Assembly: GCA_045613985.1 (NCBI GenBank) | Contig: JAZLCA010000044.1 | Coordinates: 1 to 13,880, forward strand | Length of the DNA stretch: 13,880 nt | Reading direction: 5' to 3' | DNA from: SIG644 sp045613985 | Lineage (GTDB): Bacteria > Bacillota > Clostridia > Oscillospirales > CAG-272 | In this document: piece after piece, positions 6,994 through 13,689 of the stretch | Layout: each line of letters opens with the position of its first letter | Numbering within the stretch: position 1 is the first letter of the stretch | The notes under the pieces: model-generated | The model's database searches: none | What the model was told of the DNA's origin: nothing | The model's input: only the letters and a program-made list of their open reading frames with translations | Made by a program: the position numbers and the translations under genes

Positions 6994-8270
6994 TTCCGAT
7001 TCTCCAATACGGACAAGTCAAAAACGAAGAGATCTTCGCCCGCGTCGAGCCCAAGTTTGACGTGACGGGCATCGTCGCCGATATCATCGCGACGGTCCGA
7101 CGCGAGGGCGACGCCGCTCTTCTGGCATATAACAAAAAATTCGACGGCGCAGATATGACCGATCTGCTCGTTACCCCCGCCGAAATGGCGGAGGCGCTGG
7201 CCGCCGTCGATCCCAAGTTCATTGCAATTTTGGAGCGCGCGGCCGCGAACATCCGCAAGTTCCACGAAAAGCAGGTGCGCAACAGCTTCATCGTCAACGA
7301 CGAGGACGGCATTGTCATGGGGCAAAAGGTCATTCCCGTCGATCGCGCGGGACTGTACGTGCCCGGCGGCACGGCGGCCTATCCCTCCACCGTTCTCATG
7401 GACGCCATTCCTGCCAAGATCGCGGGCGTGCGCGAGGTCGTCATGGTGACGCCTCCCTCCAAGGACGGAAAGGTCAATCCTGTCATTCTGGCGGCGGCTC
7501 ACGTGGCCGGCATCGACCGTATTTTTAAGGTCGGCGGCGCGCAGGCGGTGGCCGCGCTGGCATATGGTACCGAGAGTGTGCCCCGCGTAGACAAGATCGT
7601 CGGCCCCGGCAACGCCTTCGTGGCCGAGGCAAAGCGACAGGTCTATGGCATCGTTTCCATCGACATGATCGCAGGTCCGAGTGAGATTCTGATCGTCGCG
7701 GACGGGGCGAGCAACCCCCGCCACGTCGCGGCCGACCTGCTCTCGCAGGCGGAGCACGATAAGCTGGCAAGCGCGGTGCTGGTGACCGATTCGGCGGAGT
7801 TGGCCGAGGCGGTACAAGCCGAGATCGAGCGGCAGATCCCCCTTTTGGAGCGTGCCGAGATCGCCCGCGCGTCCATCGACAATAACGGCAAGATCATCGT
7901 GGCCAAGGACTTGAAGGTCGCCATCGACATTGCCAATGAAATCGCCCCCGAGCATCTGGAATTGTGCGTCGATGCACCGTTTGATTATCTGGACAGCATT
8001 CGCCACGCGGGCTCCATCTTCATGGGCCGCAACTGCCCCGAGGCGCTGGGCGACTACATGGCAGGCCCCAACCACACCCTGCCCACCAGCGGTACGGCTC
8101 GTTTTTCGAGCCCCTTGTCGGTCGATGATTTCGTCAAAAAGACGCAGTATACCTATTTCACCCGTGGAGCACTCGAAAGAGTTGCACGCGACGTGGAATA
8201 CTTTGCGACCAAAGAAGGCCTGACCGCCCATGCCAAGAGTGCTGTCGTGCGCCTGGAGGACGAGCAATGA
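6990..8270 (+). CDS. hisD: Histidinol dehydrogenase
   Basis: This zinc enzyme oxidises L-histidinol to L-histidine in two NAD-dependent steps. With the ATG at 6990 the protein has 426 residues. This start follows GGAGGTG (6978-6984) and overlaps the hisG stop. An upstream in-frame ATG at 6969 lacks a ribosome site and would add seven residues. The expected zinc ligands are Q253 and H256 (SQAEH), D355 (GDYMAGPNH) and H414 (LTAH). The catalytic pair is E321-H322 (APEHLEL). The NAD-region stretches LYVPGGTAAYPS (122-133) and VGPGNAFV (204-211) are also intact. Length and residues are normal for the family, with nothing broken. It overlaps hisC by 4 bp. Confidence 0.96.
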   Translation: MIPILQYGQVKNEEIFARVEPKFDVTGIVADIIATVRREGDAALLAYNKKFDGADMTDLLVTPAEMAEALAAVDPKFIAILERAAANIRKFHEKQVRNSFIVNDEDGIVMGQKVIPVDRAGLYVPGGTAAYPSTVLMDAIPAKIAGVREVVMVTPPSKDGKVNPVILAAAHVAGIDRIFKVGGAQAVAALAYGTESVPRVDKIVGPGNAFVAEAKRQVYGIVSIDMIAGPSEILIVADGASNPRHVAADLLSQAEHDKLASAVLVTDSAELAEAVQAEIERQIPLLERAEIARASIDNNGKIIVAKDLKVAIDIANEIAPEHLELCVDAPFDYLDSIRHAGSIFMGRNCPEALGDYMAGPNHTLPTSGTARFSSPLSVDDFVKKTQYTYFTRGALERVARDVEYFATKEGLTAHAKSAVVRLEDEQ

Positions 8271-9331
8271 GCCGTTTTCAAAGTGCGCGCCTGTCCGCGC
8301 TGTCGCCCTATACGCCGGGCGAACAGCCGCGCGATATGAAATATATCAAGCTGAACACCAACGAGTCTCCCTTTGCTCCTTCCGAAAAGGCGCAAAAGGC
8401 GGCGGCAGAGGCGGCGGGACGCTTGCAGCTGTACAGCGATCCGACCTGTCGGGTGCTGGTGGATAAGCTGGCGGAGCTTTACGGCGTGGATGCCGACGAG
8501 GTGATCGTCACCAACGGCTCGGACGAGGTGCTGGATTTTGCCTTCCAGGCCTTTTGCGACCAAAATACGCCGGCGCAGTTTGCCGACATTACCTACGGCT
8601 TTTACCCCGTATTTGCCGACCGAAACGGCATCCCTTATCAAACCGTTGCGCTCAAGGACGATTTTACGATCGATATCAGCGACTATTTTGAGGCGGGCAA
8701 GACCATTTTCATCGCCAACCCCAACGCCCCGACGGGTCTGGCTCTTTCGCGCGATGAGATCGAGCAGATTCTGATTCACAATCCCGACAACGTCGTCGTC
8801 ATCGACGAGGCCTACGTGGATTTCGGGGGAGAGAGCTGTGTGCCGCTGATCAAAATATACGATAATCTGCTGGTCACCCAGACCTTTTCCAAGTCGCGCT
8901 CGCTGGCAGGCGGCCGCCTCGGCTTTGGCATCGGCAGTCGCGCCTTGATCGCCGATCTGCACACCATTCGCTATTCGACCAATCCCTACAACGTCAACAG
9001 CATGACGGCGGCGGCCGGCTACGGTGTCCTTTGCGACGAGGAATATACCCGGAAAAACTGCCAAACCATCATGGAAAATCGGGAATGGACGGCGGCCGAG
9101 CTGAAAAAACGCGGCTTTGAGCTGACCGATTCCAAAACCAACTTTATCTTTGCCAAGCATCCGAGGCTGGACGGAGGCGAGCTGTATGCCGCACTCAAGG
9201 CGCGCGGCGTCCTGATCCGTCATTTCCATGCGCCAAGGATCTGCGACTACAATCGCATTACCGTCGGCAGCCGCGAGCAAATGCAGGCCTTTTTGGATGC
9301 TGTCGATGGGATTTTGAAGGAGGTACTTTAA
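8267..9331 (+). CDS. hisC: Histidinol-phosphate aminotransferase
   Basis: This fold-type I PLP aminotransferase converts imidazole-acetol phosphate and glutamate to histidinol phosphate. The 354-residue protein has LNTNESPF (29-36), NPNAPTG (151-157), DEAY (180-183), the PLP lysine K209 in TFSKSRSLAG, and R217 in GGRLG. Together these match the HisC subfamily. The ATG at 8267 forms an ATGA overlap with the hisD stop. The ribosome site is the modest GGAGGACGAG stretch inside hisD. The end of the gene carries AAGGAGG, which serves hisB. As in many Clostridia, the enzyme might also act on aromatic amino acids, but the operon supports histidine. Confidence 0.95.
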   Translation: MSRFQSARLSALSPYTPGEQPRDMKYIKLNTNESPFAPSEKAQKAAAEAAGRLQLYSDPTCRVLVDKLAELYGVDADEVIVTNGSDEVLDFAFQAFCDQNTPAQFADITYGFYPVFADRNGIPYQTVALKDDFTIDISDYFEAGKTIFIANPNAPTGLALSRDEIEQILIHNPDNVVVIDEAYVDFGGESCVPLIKIYDNLLVTQTFSKSRSLAGGRLGFGIGSRALIADLHTIRYSTNPYNVNSMTAAAGYGVLCDEEYTRKNCQTIMENREWTAAELKKRGFELTDSKTNFIFAKHPRLDGGELYAALKARGVLIRHFHAPRICDYNRITVGSREQMQAFLDAVDGILKEVL

Positions 9332-9332
9332 C

Positions 9333-9920
9333 GTGAGAAGTGTTACTATCACCCGCACCACTGCCGAGACGGACATCACCCTGTCGCTTACCCTGGATGG
9401 CAAGGGACAGAGCGCGATTCAAAGCGGTTGCGGCTTTCTTGACCATATGCTCACCCTGTTCGCCAAGCACGGCGGTTTTGATCTGAACGTCACCTGCGAC
9501 GGCGACAATTACGTCGACGATCACCATACCGTGGAGGACATCGGTATCGTGCTGGGACAGGCCTTTGCCGAGGCGCTGGGCGACAAGCGGGGCATCACCC
9601 GCTACGGCTCTATGATTCTGCCCATGGACGAGTCGCTGATTTTGGCGGCCGTCGATCTGTCGGGCAGAAGCTATCTTGGCTTTGCCTTGGATATTCCCAC
9701 CGCCCGCGTCGGTTCGTTTGACACCGAGCTGGTCGAGGAATTCTGGCTGGCCTTCACCCGCAAGGCCGAATGTACGCTCCATTTGCGCAAGATGGCCGGA
9801 ACCAACTCCCACCACGTCATCGAGGGAGCTTTTAAGGCGGCCGCACGCGCGCTTCGTCAGGCAGTGGCCATTGATGCTGACCGTCCCGACGATCTGCCCT
9901 CGACCAAGGGGGTACTGTGA
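9333..9920 (+). CDS. hisB: Imidazoleglycerol-phosphate dehydratase
   Basis: It dehydrates imidazole-glycerol phosphate to imidazole-acetol phosphate using manganese. The 195-residue protein is the single-function dehydratase without the N-terminal histidinol-phosphatase domain found in E. coli HisB. Metal motifs are FLDHML (35-40), DDHHTVED (62-69) and SHHVIE (159-164), repeated as expected in the duplicated fold. The start is a GTG at 9333, 9 bases after AAGGAGG (9317-9323) and 1 bp after the hisC stop. A separate histidinol-phosphate phosphatase must be supplied from elsewhere, because none is in the window. Confidence 0.95.
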   Translation: MRSVTITRTTAETDITLSLTLDGKGQSAIQSGCGFLDHMLTLFAKHGGFDLNVTCDGDNYVDDHHTVEDIGIVLGQAFAEALGDKRGITRYGSMILPMDESLILAAVDLSGRSYLGFALDIPTARVGSFDTELVEEFWLAFTRKAECTLHLRKMAGTNSHHVIEGAFKAAARALRQAVAIDADRPDDLPSTKGVL

Positions 9921-10555
9921 TGGTCGCGGTCGTTGATTACGGTGTGGGCAATCTGTTCTCGCTGTGCTCTTCACTTGCCGCCATTGGCGCGGAGACGGTC
10001 GTCACGGACGATCCTGTCGTTCTTGCCGCCGCCGACCGCATCATTCTGCCCGGCGTGGGCGCCTTTGGCGATGCGGCAGACAAGCTGCGCGAGCGCGGAT
10101 TGTTCGACGTTTTGCGAGACCTCGCCGCCCAAGGGAAACCGCTGATGGGCATTTGCCTTGGCATGCAGCTGTTGTTTGAAAAGGGCTTTGAATACGGCGA
10201 GCACGAAGGACTTGGGCTGATCCGGGGCGAGGTTCGTCCTATCAGCGAGGTCATCCCCGCCGACTTGAAAATTCCCCACATTGGCTGGAACGCTCTGCAT
10301 TTCGAGGGCGAAAAGTCACCCATCTTCCGCTATCTTGACGAAGGGGACTTCGTCTATTTCGTCCATTCCTTCTACGGCAAAAACGAGGACGGCTCTGTCA
10401 TCGCTACCTCCGACTACGGCGCACCCTTGACCGCCGCTGTCGGTCGCGCAAACGTCTTTGGCTGCCAGTTCCACCCCGAAAAAAGCGGCAACGTGGGATT
10501 GAAGATTTTGAAAGCATTTTGTGAGGTGGGAGAGCGTGTGGAGAAAACTTCTTGA
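9920..10555 (+). CDS. hisH: Imidazole glycerol phosphate synthase, glutaminase subunit HisH
   Basis: HisH is a class I glutamine amidotransferase that supplies ammonia to HisF. The 211-residue protein (from ATG 9920) starts with VAVVDYGVGNL, has LPGVGAFG (43-50), the nucleophile C79 in GICLGMQ, and H185 and E187 in FHPEKSG. The ATG is spaced well from AAGGGGG (9906-9912). An in-frame GTG at 9917 would give one extra residue and a four-base overlap with hisB. The last five or six residues (RVEKTS) are encoded inside module A: the stop codon TGA at 10553-10555 falls in the loop of that repeat's hairpin. The original end was probably replaced by repeat sequence. Its partner hisF lies about 2 kb downstream. 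Confidence 0.94.
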   Translation: MVAVVDYGVGNLFSLCSSLAAIGAETVVTDDPVVLAAADRIILPGVGAFGDAADKLRERGLFDVLRDLAAQGKPLMGICLGMQLLFEKGFEYGEHEGLGLIRGEVRPISEVIPADLKIPHIGWNALHFEGEKSPIFRYLDEGDFVYFVHSFYGKNEDGSVIATSDYGAPLTAAVGRANVFGCQFHPEKSGNVGLKILKAFCEVGERVEKTS

Positions 10556-10690
10556 AAGAAGTTTTCCCCACGCCCCTTTCAAGAACTTTATGGAAGGGAA
10601 AAGAAGGGCTCGTCCTTGCGACTTCTCCTGACTCTGTAGGGGGGAGAGAATACGCTATTCCACAGAGTAGCTCCCGCGAGCTCATGGGGC
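10536..10690 (+). repeat. Module A, copy 2 (overlaps the end of hisH)
   Basis: The stem GAAAACTTCT (10543-10552), loop TGAA, AGAAGTTTTC (10557-10566) extends outward past a single mismatch to about 17 pairs (10536-10573). From 10535 to about 10597 it is identical to 13327-13390 apart from one inserted A. A second inverted pair, TTCTTGAAAG (10550-10559) with CTTTCAAGAA (10576-10585), competes with the first hairpin. The hairpin starts inside hisH. The 760 bases from here to 11315 contain modules A, REP, D, C and E plus extra hairpins, and no credible gene. Confidence 0.85.
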
Positions 10691-10723
10691 CCATCCCATT
10701 CGCTCCACAAAGTTAGATTTACC

Positions 10724-10799
10724 CGTAGGGGCGATCATCGATCGCCCGCCATTGAGATAAAAATGCAGGACAAACGGGCGTTCCATGAACGCCCCTACA
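10724..10799 (+). repeat. REP-like doublet nested in the repeat block
   Basis: Two hairpins lie between inverted ends GTAGGGGCG (10725-10733) and CGCCCCTAC (10790-10798). They are GGGCGATC (10729-10736)/GATCGCCC (10740-10747) and GGGCGTTC (10776-10783)/GAACGCCC (10787-10794), both with three-base loops. This is the layout of a REP doublet. The flanks (CTCCACAAAGTTAGATTTAC before, ACAAGAC and CTTGCTTTC after) recur at 13550-13628 around a different palindrome. Confidence 0.8.
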
Positions 10800-10823
10800 A
10801 GACCGCAAAAACCTTGCTTTCCC

Positions 10824-10964
10824 CACCTGCCGCTCGTGATATCTGCGTGGCGAGCGATTCTTTCCGTAGGGCGGGAGCCTTGCGGTCGCGCCACTGCGCG
10901 ATGCTCGCGTTCAGCGAGCAAGCAATGCTCGTGTGTCTCGGCGCAAGCCGAGATGTGAAGAGCG
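10824..10964 (+). repeat. Module D, copy 2
   Basis: It is 141 bases, the reverse complement of 1-141 with about 8 mismatches by eye. The hairpins include GCTCGC (10903-10908), loop GTTCA, GCGAGC (10914-10919), and TCTCGGC/GCCGAGA near 10936-10953. The second half is clearly related to module C (GCGCGATG then TCGCG), but stem bases differ in pairs. Confidence 0.88.
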
Positions 10965-10985
10965 GCAATGCCAAGGGAGCTCTAA

Positions 10986-11128
10986 GAGGGAACGTCTTGG
11001 CAGGCAATGTTTGCGCCCGCGCTTTGCGCGATGTTCGCGACCGCGAACAAGCAAACTTGCGATTTCGGCTTGCCGAAATCTGTTTTCTTTGGTACTTTCT
11101 TTGTTCAGAGACAAAGAAAGTACATAAA
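10986..11128 (+). repeat. Module C, copy 2
   Basis: It repeats 4630-4776. The hairpins are GTTCGC/GCGAAC (11033-11048), GATTTCGG (11061-11068), loop CTTG, CCGAAATC (11073-11080), and the perfect 13-bp stem GTACTTTCTTTGT (11092-11104), loop TCAGAG, ACAAAGAAAGTAC (11111-11123). The sequences before the last stem are almost identical in the two copies, while the last stem itself differs but stays fully paired. Confidence 0.85.
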
Positions 11129-11199
11129 AAGCAATCCGCGCGGCGCGCGGTACAAAAGTTGCTTTTCTAAGGGAAGAATTTTGCAAAGCAAAATTCTTC
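11127..11199 (+). repeat. Two further hairpins before the E element
   Basis: AAAAGCAA (11127-11134) pairs with TTGCTTTT (11159-11166) around an inner CCGCGC/GCGCGG stem. It is followed by a perfect 12-bp stem GAAGAATTTTGC (11173-11184), loop AAA, GCAAAATTCTTC (11188-11199). There is no T-run after it. These two are not seen elsewhere in the window. Confidence 0.65.
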
Positions 11200-11244
11200 A
11201 AAAGCGGGTAACTGAACTTCGAATAAGCACGAAATGATAAGCCC

Positions 11245-11283
11245 GCGTTAGCGTCCGTAGAAGAAGTTTCTGAAAAAATTAAG
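11245..11283 (+). repeat. Module E, copy 4: pre-gene element before the DUF6440 gene
   Basis: GCGTTAGCGTCC followed by GTAGAAGAAGTTTCTGAAAA is the fourth copy, ending about 33 bases before the ATG at 11316. If E is a promoter, this copy would drive the DUF6440, membrane protein, hisA and hisF genes independently of the operator upstream of hisZ. Confidence 0.45.
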
Positions 11284-11315
11284 CGAAACCAAACTCACCC
11301 CAAAGGAGAATTTTT

Positions 11316-11519
11316 ATGCAACCCCAAAAAACTAACCGCTTTATCTGCACCGAAATCTCAGGCGGTGCCTTTGATGCCACGAAACAACGCGTTCTCGTCG
11401 ACCGTAAAACGGGCGTCAACTACCTCTGGACGGCCAGCGGCTACGCAGGCGGATTGACCGTCCTCGTCGACGCCGAGGGCAAGCCCATCGTCACCCCCGT
11501 TCCTCGCGACGAAGAATAA
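11316..11519 (+). CDS. DUF6440 family protein
   Basis: The 67-residue protein resembles the DUF6440 family, small proteins of unknown function common in Clostridia. The conserved core reads VDRKTGVNYLW (28-38) then SGYAGGLTVLVD (41-52) and GKPIV. It is short, soluble and without a signal peptide. The ATG has AAAGGAG at 11302-11308. It begins a four-gene run with a membrane protein, hisA and hisF, 14 bases separating it from the next start. No role in histidine synthesis is known to me, so its place in the his cluster may be accidental, carried in with the repeat block. Confidence 0.85.
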   Translation: MQPQKTNRFICTEISGGAFDATKQRVLVDRKTGVNYLWTASGYAGGLTVLVDAEGKPIVTPVPRDEE

Positions 11520-11533
11520 AGGGGGAGAGAACC

Positions 11534-11827
11534 GTGTCTGAAATTTTAGAAATCATCATGATCGTCAGCTTCGGCGCCTCCTGGCCGTTTAACGTGGTCA
11601 GGTCGTTCAAGGCGCGAACGGCAAAGGGAAAAAGCCCGGCATTCCTGATTCTGATTTTGATCGGATACGTGGCAGGCATCGTTGCCAAGCTGACCAATTC
11701 CGCCTACATGGCCGAATTTTCAACCAAATGGTACGTGCTGATTTTTTATATTTTGAATTTTTTGATGGTCGGCATTGATTTCGCGCTGTATCTTCGAAAT
11801 CGCAAGCTCGACCTCAATCGAAGCTGA
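11534..11827 (+). CDS. Small three-helix membrane protein, PQ-loop/SemiSWEET-like
   Basis: The 97-residue protein has three predicted membrane helices at about 4-22, 36-54 and 67-86, a short basic loop after helix 1, and a basic tail (RNRKLDLNR). Its size and three-helix plan match bacterial SemiSWEET and PQ-loop half-transporters. The WP pair at 17-18 followed by a basic stretch and GKS (32-34) is placed like the PQ motif and following loop of that fold, but the glutamine is absent. It could be a transporter half of unknown substrate or simply an uncharacterised membrane protein. The start is GTG with GGGGGAG (11521-11527) before it. It lies 26 bases upstream of hisA. Confidence 0.75.
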   Translation: MSEILEIIMIVSFGASWPFNVVRSFKARTAKGKSPAFLILILIGYVAGIVAKLTNSAYMAEFSTKWYVLIFYILNFLMVGIDFALYLRNRKLDLNRS

Positions 11828-11853
11828 TAACGCTATCCTCAAAGGAGATTTTT

Positions 11854-12567
11854 ATGCTCATTTTCCCCGCCATTGACCTGTACGGCGGCAAAGCCGTCCG
11901 CCTGTACAAAGGCGATTACCAAAACATGACCGTCTACAACGACAACCCCCTGTCCGTCGCCCGCGATTTTGTCGCGGCAGGTGCGAGTTGCATCCACATG
12001 GTAGACCTGGAGGGTGCCCGTGACGGCACAACACCCAACCTCGCCATCGTCCGCGAAATTGCGGAAAAAACCCCGCTGTTCACCGAAATCGGGGGCGGCA
12101 TCCGCTCCATGGACACCGTCCGCGCCTATCTCGACGCGGGGGTGGATCGCGTCATTCTCGGTACGGCTGCCGTGACCGATCCCGCGTTTTTGCAAGCCGC
12201 CCTGGCCGAATACGGTGAGCGGATTGCCGTTGGGGTAGACATCAAGGACGGCCGTGTGGCCATCAAGGGCTGGTTGGAAACCGCCGAGGACGATGCCTTG
12301 ACGTTTTGCGAGAAAATGCAAAAAATGGGCGTTCGCACCATCATCAGCACCGACATTTCCAAGGACGGCGCCATGATGGGGGCCAACCATGAACTGTACC
12401 GCACGCTGGCAGAGAAATTTGATTTGCAAATTGTGGCATCGGGCGGTGTCTCGTCGCTCGACGACGTCAAAAAACTGCGCGCGCTGGATCTGTACGGTGC
12501 TATCATCGGCAAGGCGTACTATACGGGCGCGATCGATCTGAGAGAAGCAATCGAGGTATCCAAATGA
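11854..12567 (+). CDS. hisA: ProFAR isomerase HisA
   Basis: HisA isomerises ProFAR to PRFAR, an internal Amadori rearrangement. The 237-residue TIM barrel has the catalytic aspartates D8 (PAIDLYGGKAVRL) and D129 (VGVDIKDG), and phosphate-binding loops EIGGGIR (78-84) and VASGGVSS near the C-terminus. Length is normal. GWLE after D129 favours HisA over the related TrpF-like bifunctional forms. The ATG follows AAAGGAG at 11841-11847. It overlaps hisF by 4 bp. It is separated from hisH by the repeat block and two unrelated genes, although in many Clostridia hisH and hisA are adjacent. Confidence 0.95.
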   Translation: MLIFPAIDLYGGKAVRLYKGDYQNMTVYNDNPLSVARDFVAAGASCIHMVDLEGARDGTTPNLAIVREIAEKTPLFTEIGGGIRSMDTVRAYLDAGVDRVILGTAAVTDPAFLQAALAEYGERIAVGVDIKDGRVAIKGWLETAEDDALTFCEKMQKMGVRTIISTDISKDGAMMGANHELYRTLAEKFDLQIVASGGVSSLDDVKKLRALDLYGAIIGKAYYTGAIDLREAIEVSK

Positions 12568-13322
12568 TAACGAAGAGAATTATTCCTTGCCTGGACGTCC
12601 GCGACGGACGCGTGGTCAAGGGTGTGAATTTTGAAGGACTGCACGACGTGTCCTCTCCCGTGGAGCTGGCCCGCTATTACAGCGACCGCGGCGCCGACGA
12701 GCTGGTGTTTTATGACATCACTGCTTCGAGTGAGGGACGTAAGCTGTTTACCGACATTTTGTGCGAGGTGGCAAAGACCATTTTCATTCCGCTGACGGTC
12801 GGCGGCGGCATCAACACGCTGGACGATTTTGATCGCGTGCTCAAATGCGGCGCGGATAAGGTCAGCGTCAATTCGGGTGCCATCCGCAACCCCTCCCTGA
12901 TTGCTGAGGCGGCCAAGCGCTACGGCGACCAGTGTGTCGTTCTGTCGGTCGACATCAAGCGAGTGGACGGACAATTCCACGTGTTCGCCAAGGGCGGCCG
13001 CGAGGACACCGGCATGGAGGCCATCGAATGGATCCGCCGCGGTGTCGCATCGGGCGCGGGCGAGATCGTGGTCAATTCCATCGATACCGACGGTGTCAAA
13101 GGCGGCTTCGACCTTGAAATGCTCGACGCTGTCTGCCGTGCCGTTGACGTCCCCGTCATTGCCTCGGGCGGCGCCGGTTGCATCGACCATTTTACTACCC
13201 TGTTCCAAACTCTCCCCCGCGTCGATGCAGGTCTTGCCGCCTCCATCTTCCACTTCGGCGAGGTCAAAATCGAAGACCTCAAACGCGAGTTGGTGAAGAA
13301 TGGTATTCCGATGAGAATATAG
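12564..13322 (+). CDS. hisF: Imidazole glycerol phosphate synthase, cyclase subunit HisF
   Basis: HisF uses ammonia from HisH to convert PRFAR to imidazole-glycerol phosphate and AICAR. The 252-residue TIM barrel has the catalytic pair D11 (IIPCLDVRDG) and D130 (VLSVDIKR), the phosphate loops VGGGIN (79-84) and ASGGAG, and the family stretch GAGEIVVNSIDTDG. All key residues are intact. The ATG overlaps the hisA stop. The TAG stop at 13320-13322 lies 5 bases before module A. In many relatives hisI or hisIE follows directly, but here only repeat sequence follows to the end of the window. Confidence 0.96.
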   Translation: MITKRIIPCLDVRDGRVVKGVNFEGLHDVSSPVELARYYSDRGADELVFYDITASSEGRKLFTDILCEVAKTIFIPLTVGGGINTLDDFDRVLKCGADKVSVNSGAIRNPSLIAEAAKRYGDQCVVLSVDIKRVDGQFHVFAKGGREDTGMEAIEWIRRGVASGAGEIVVNSIDTDGVKGGFDLEMLDAVCRAVDVPVIASGGAGCIDHFTTLFQTLPRVDAGLAASIFHFGEVKIEDLKRELVKNGIPMRI

Positions 13323-13327
13323 GGAAC

Positions 13328-13481
13328 GTGTGGAGAAAACTTCTTGAAAGAAGTTTTCCCCACGCCCCTTTCAAGAACTTTAATGGAAGGGAAAGGAAAG
13401 ACTCGCCCATGCAACTTCTCTTGACTCTGTATGGGACAGGGAATATGCTGTTCCGTAGAATAGCTGCCGCAAGAAGTGGGG
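13328..13481 (+). repeat. Module A, copy 3 (downstream of hisF)
   Basis: It is almost identical at its 5' end to the copy after hisH: stem GAAAACTTCT (13335-13344), loop TGAA, AGAAGTTTTC (13349-13358). It continues with ACTCTGTATGGGAC, ATGCTGTTCC and AGCTGCCGC. A stretch at 13482-13540 absent from the hisH copy follows, containing a perfect 8-bp hairpin CAATTTGC (13506-13513), loop TCC, GCAAATTG (13517-13524). No gene is seen from 13323 to 13880. Confidence 0.85.
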
Positions 13482-13549
13482 CCTCTCCTCGCTGGCGCTC
13501 GGCATCAATTTGCTCCGCAAATTGACTCCGTTCCCCCCGACCCTTTCGC

Positions 13550-13628
13550 TCCACAAAGTTAGATTTACCTTTGTGGCGGACAGTCCGGGAGGCCTGTCCC
13601 TACAAGACAATAAGAAATTTTGCTTTCT
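13550..13628 (+). repeat. REP-like single palindrome in the same slot as 10724-10799
   Basis: The flanks CTCCACAAAGTTAGATTTAC and CTACAAGAC...TTGCTTTC match the block after hisH. Instead of a doublet, the interior holds one palindrome, GGACAG (13578-13583) with CTGTCC (13594-13599), of a different sequence type. Confidence 0.75.
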
Positions 13629-13629
13629 C

Positions 13630-13669
13630 CACCTGCCGCTCGTGTTGACTTTGCGGCGGGAGATGTGAA
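13630..13669 (+). repeat. Module D, copy 3, internally deleted
   Basis: The first 29 bases (CACCTGCCGCTCGTGTTG...GCGGCG) match the start of module D, closer to the copy at 1-141 than to 10824-10964. The sequence then jumps to GAGATGTGAA from the end of the module, so about 100 internal bases are missing. Confidence 0.7.
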
Positions 13670-13689
13670 AAACTGAATTTCACACATCT

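Noticed and set aside
10763..11170. 135-codon open frame on the + strand between hisH and the DUF6440 gene
   Set aside because: It runs through the REP doublet and modules D and C. It has no ribosome site or recognisable domain, and its sequence is explained by the repeats.
10536..11283. CRISPR array
   Set aside because: The repeats are not evenly spaced, differ in type and have no unique spacers of constant length. No cas gene is present.
10556..11315. Insertion sequence or integron cassette
   Set aside because: No transposase or integrase gene, no clear target-site duplication and no single pair of terminal inverted repeats bound the block. It looks like nested small repeats.
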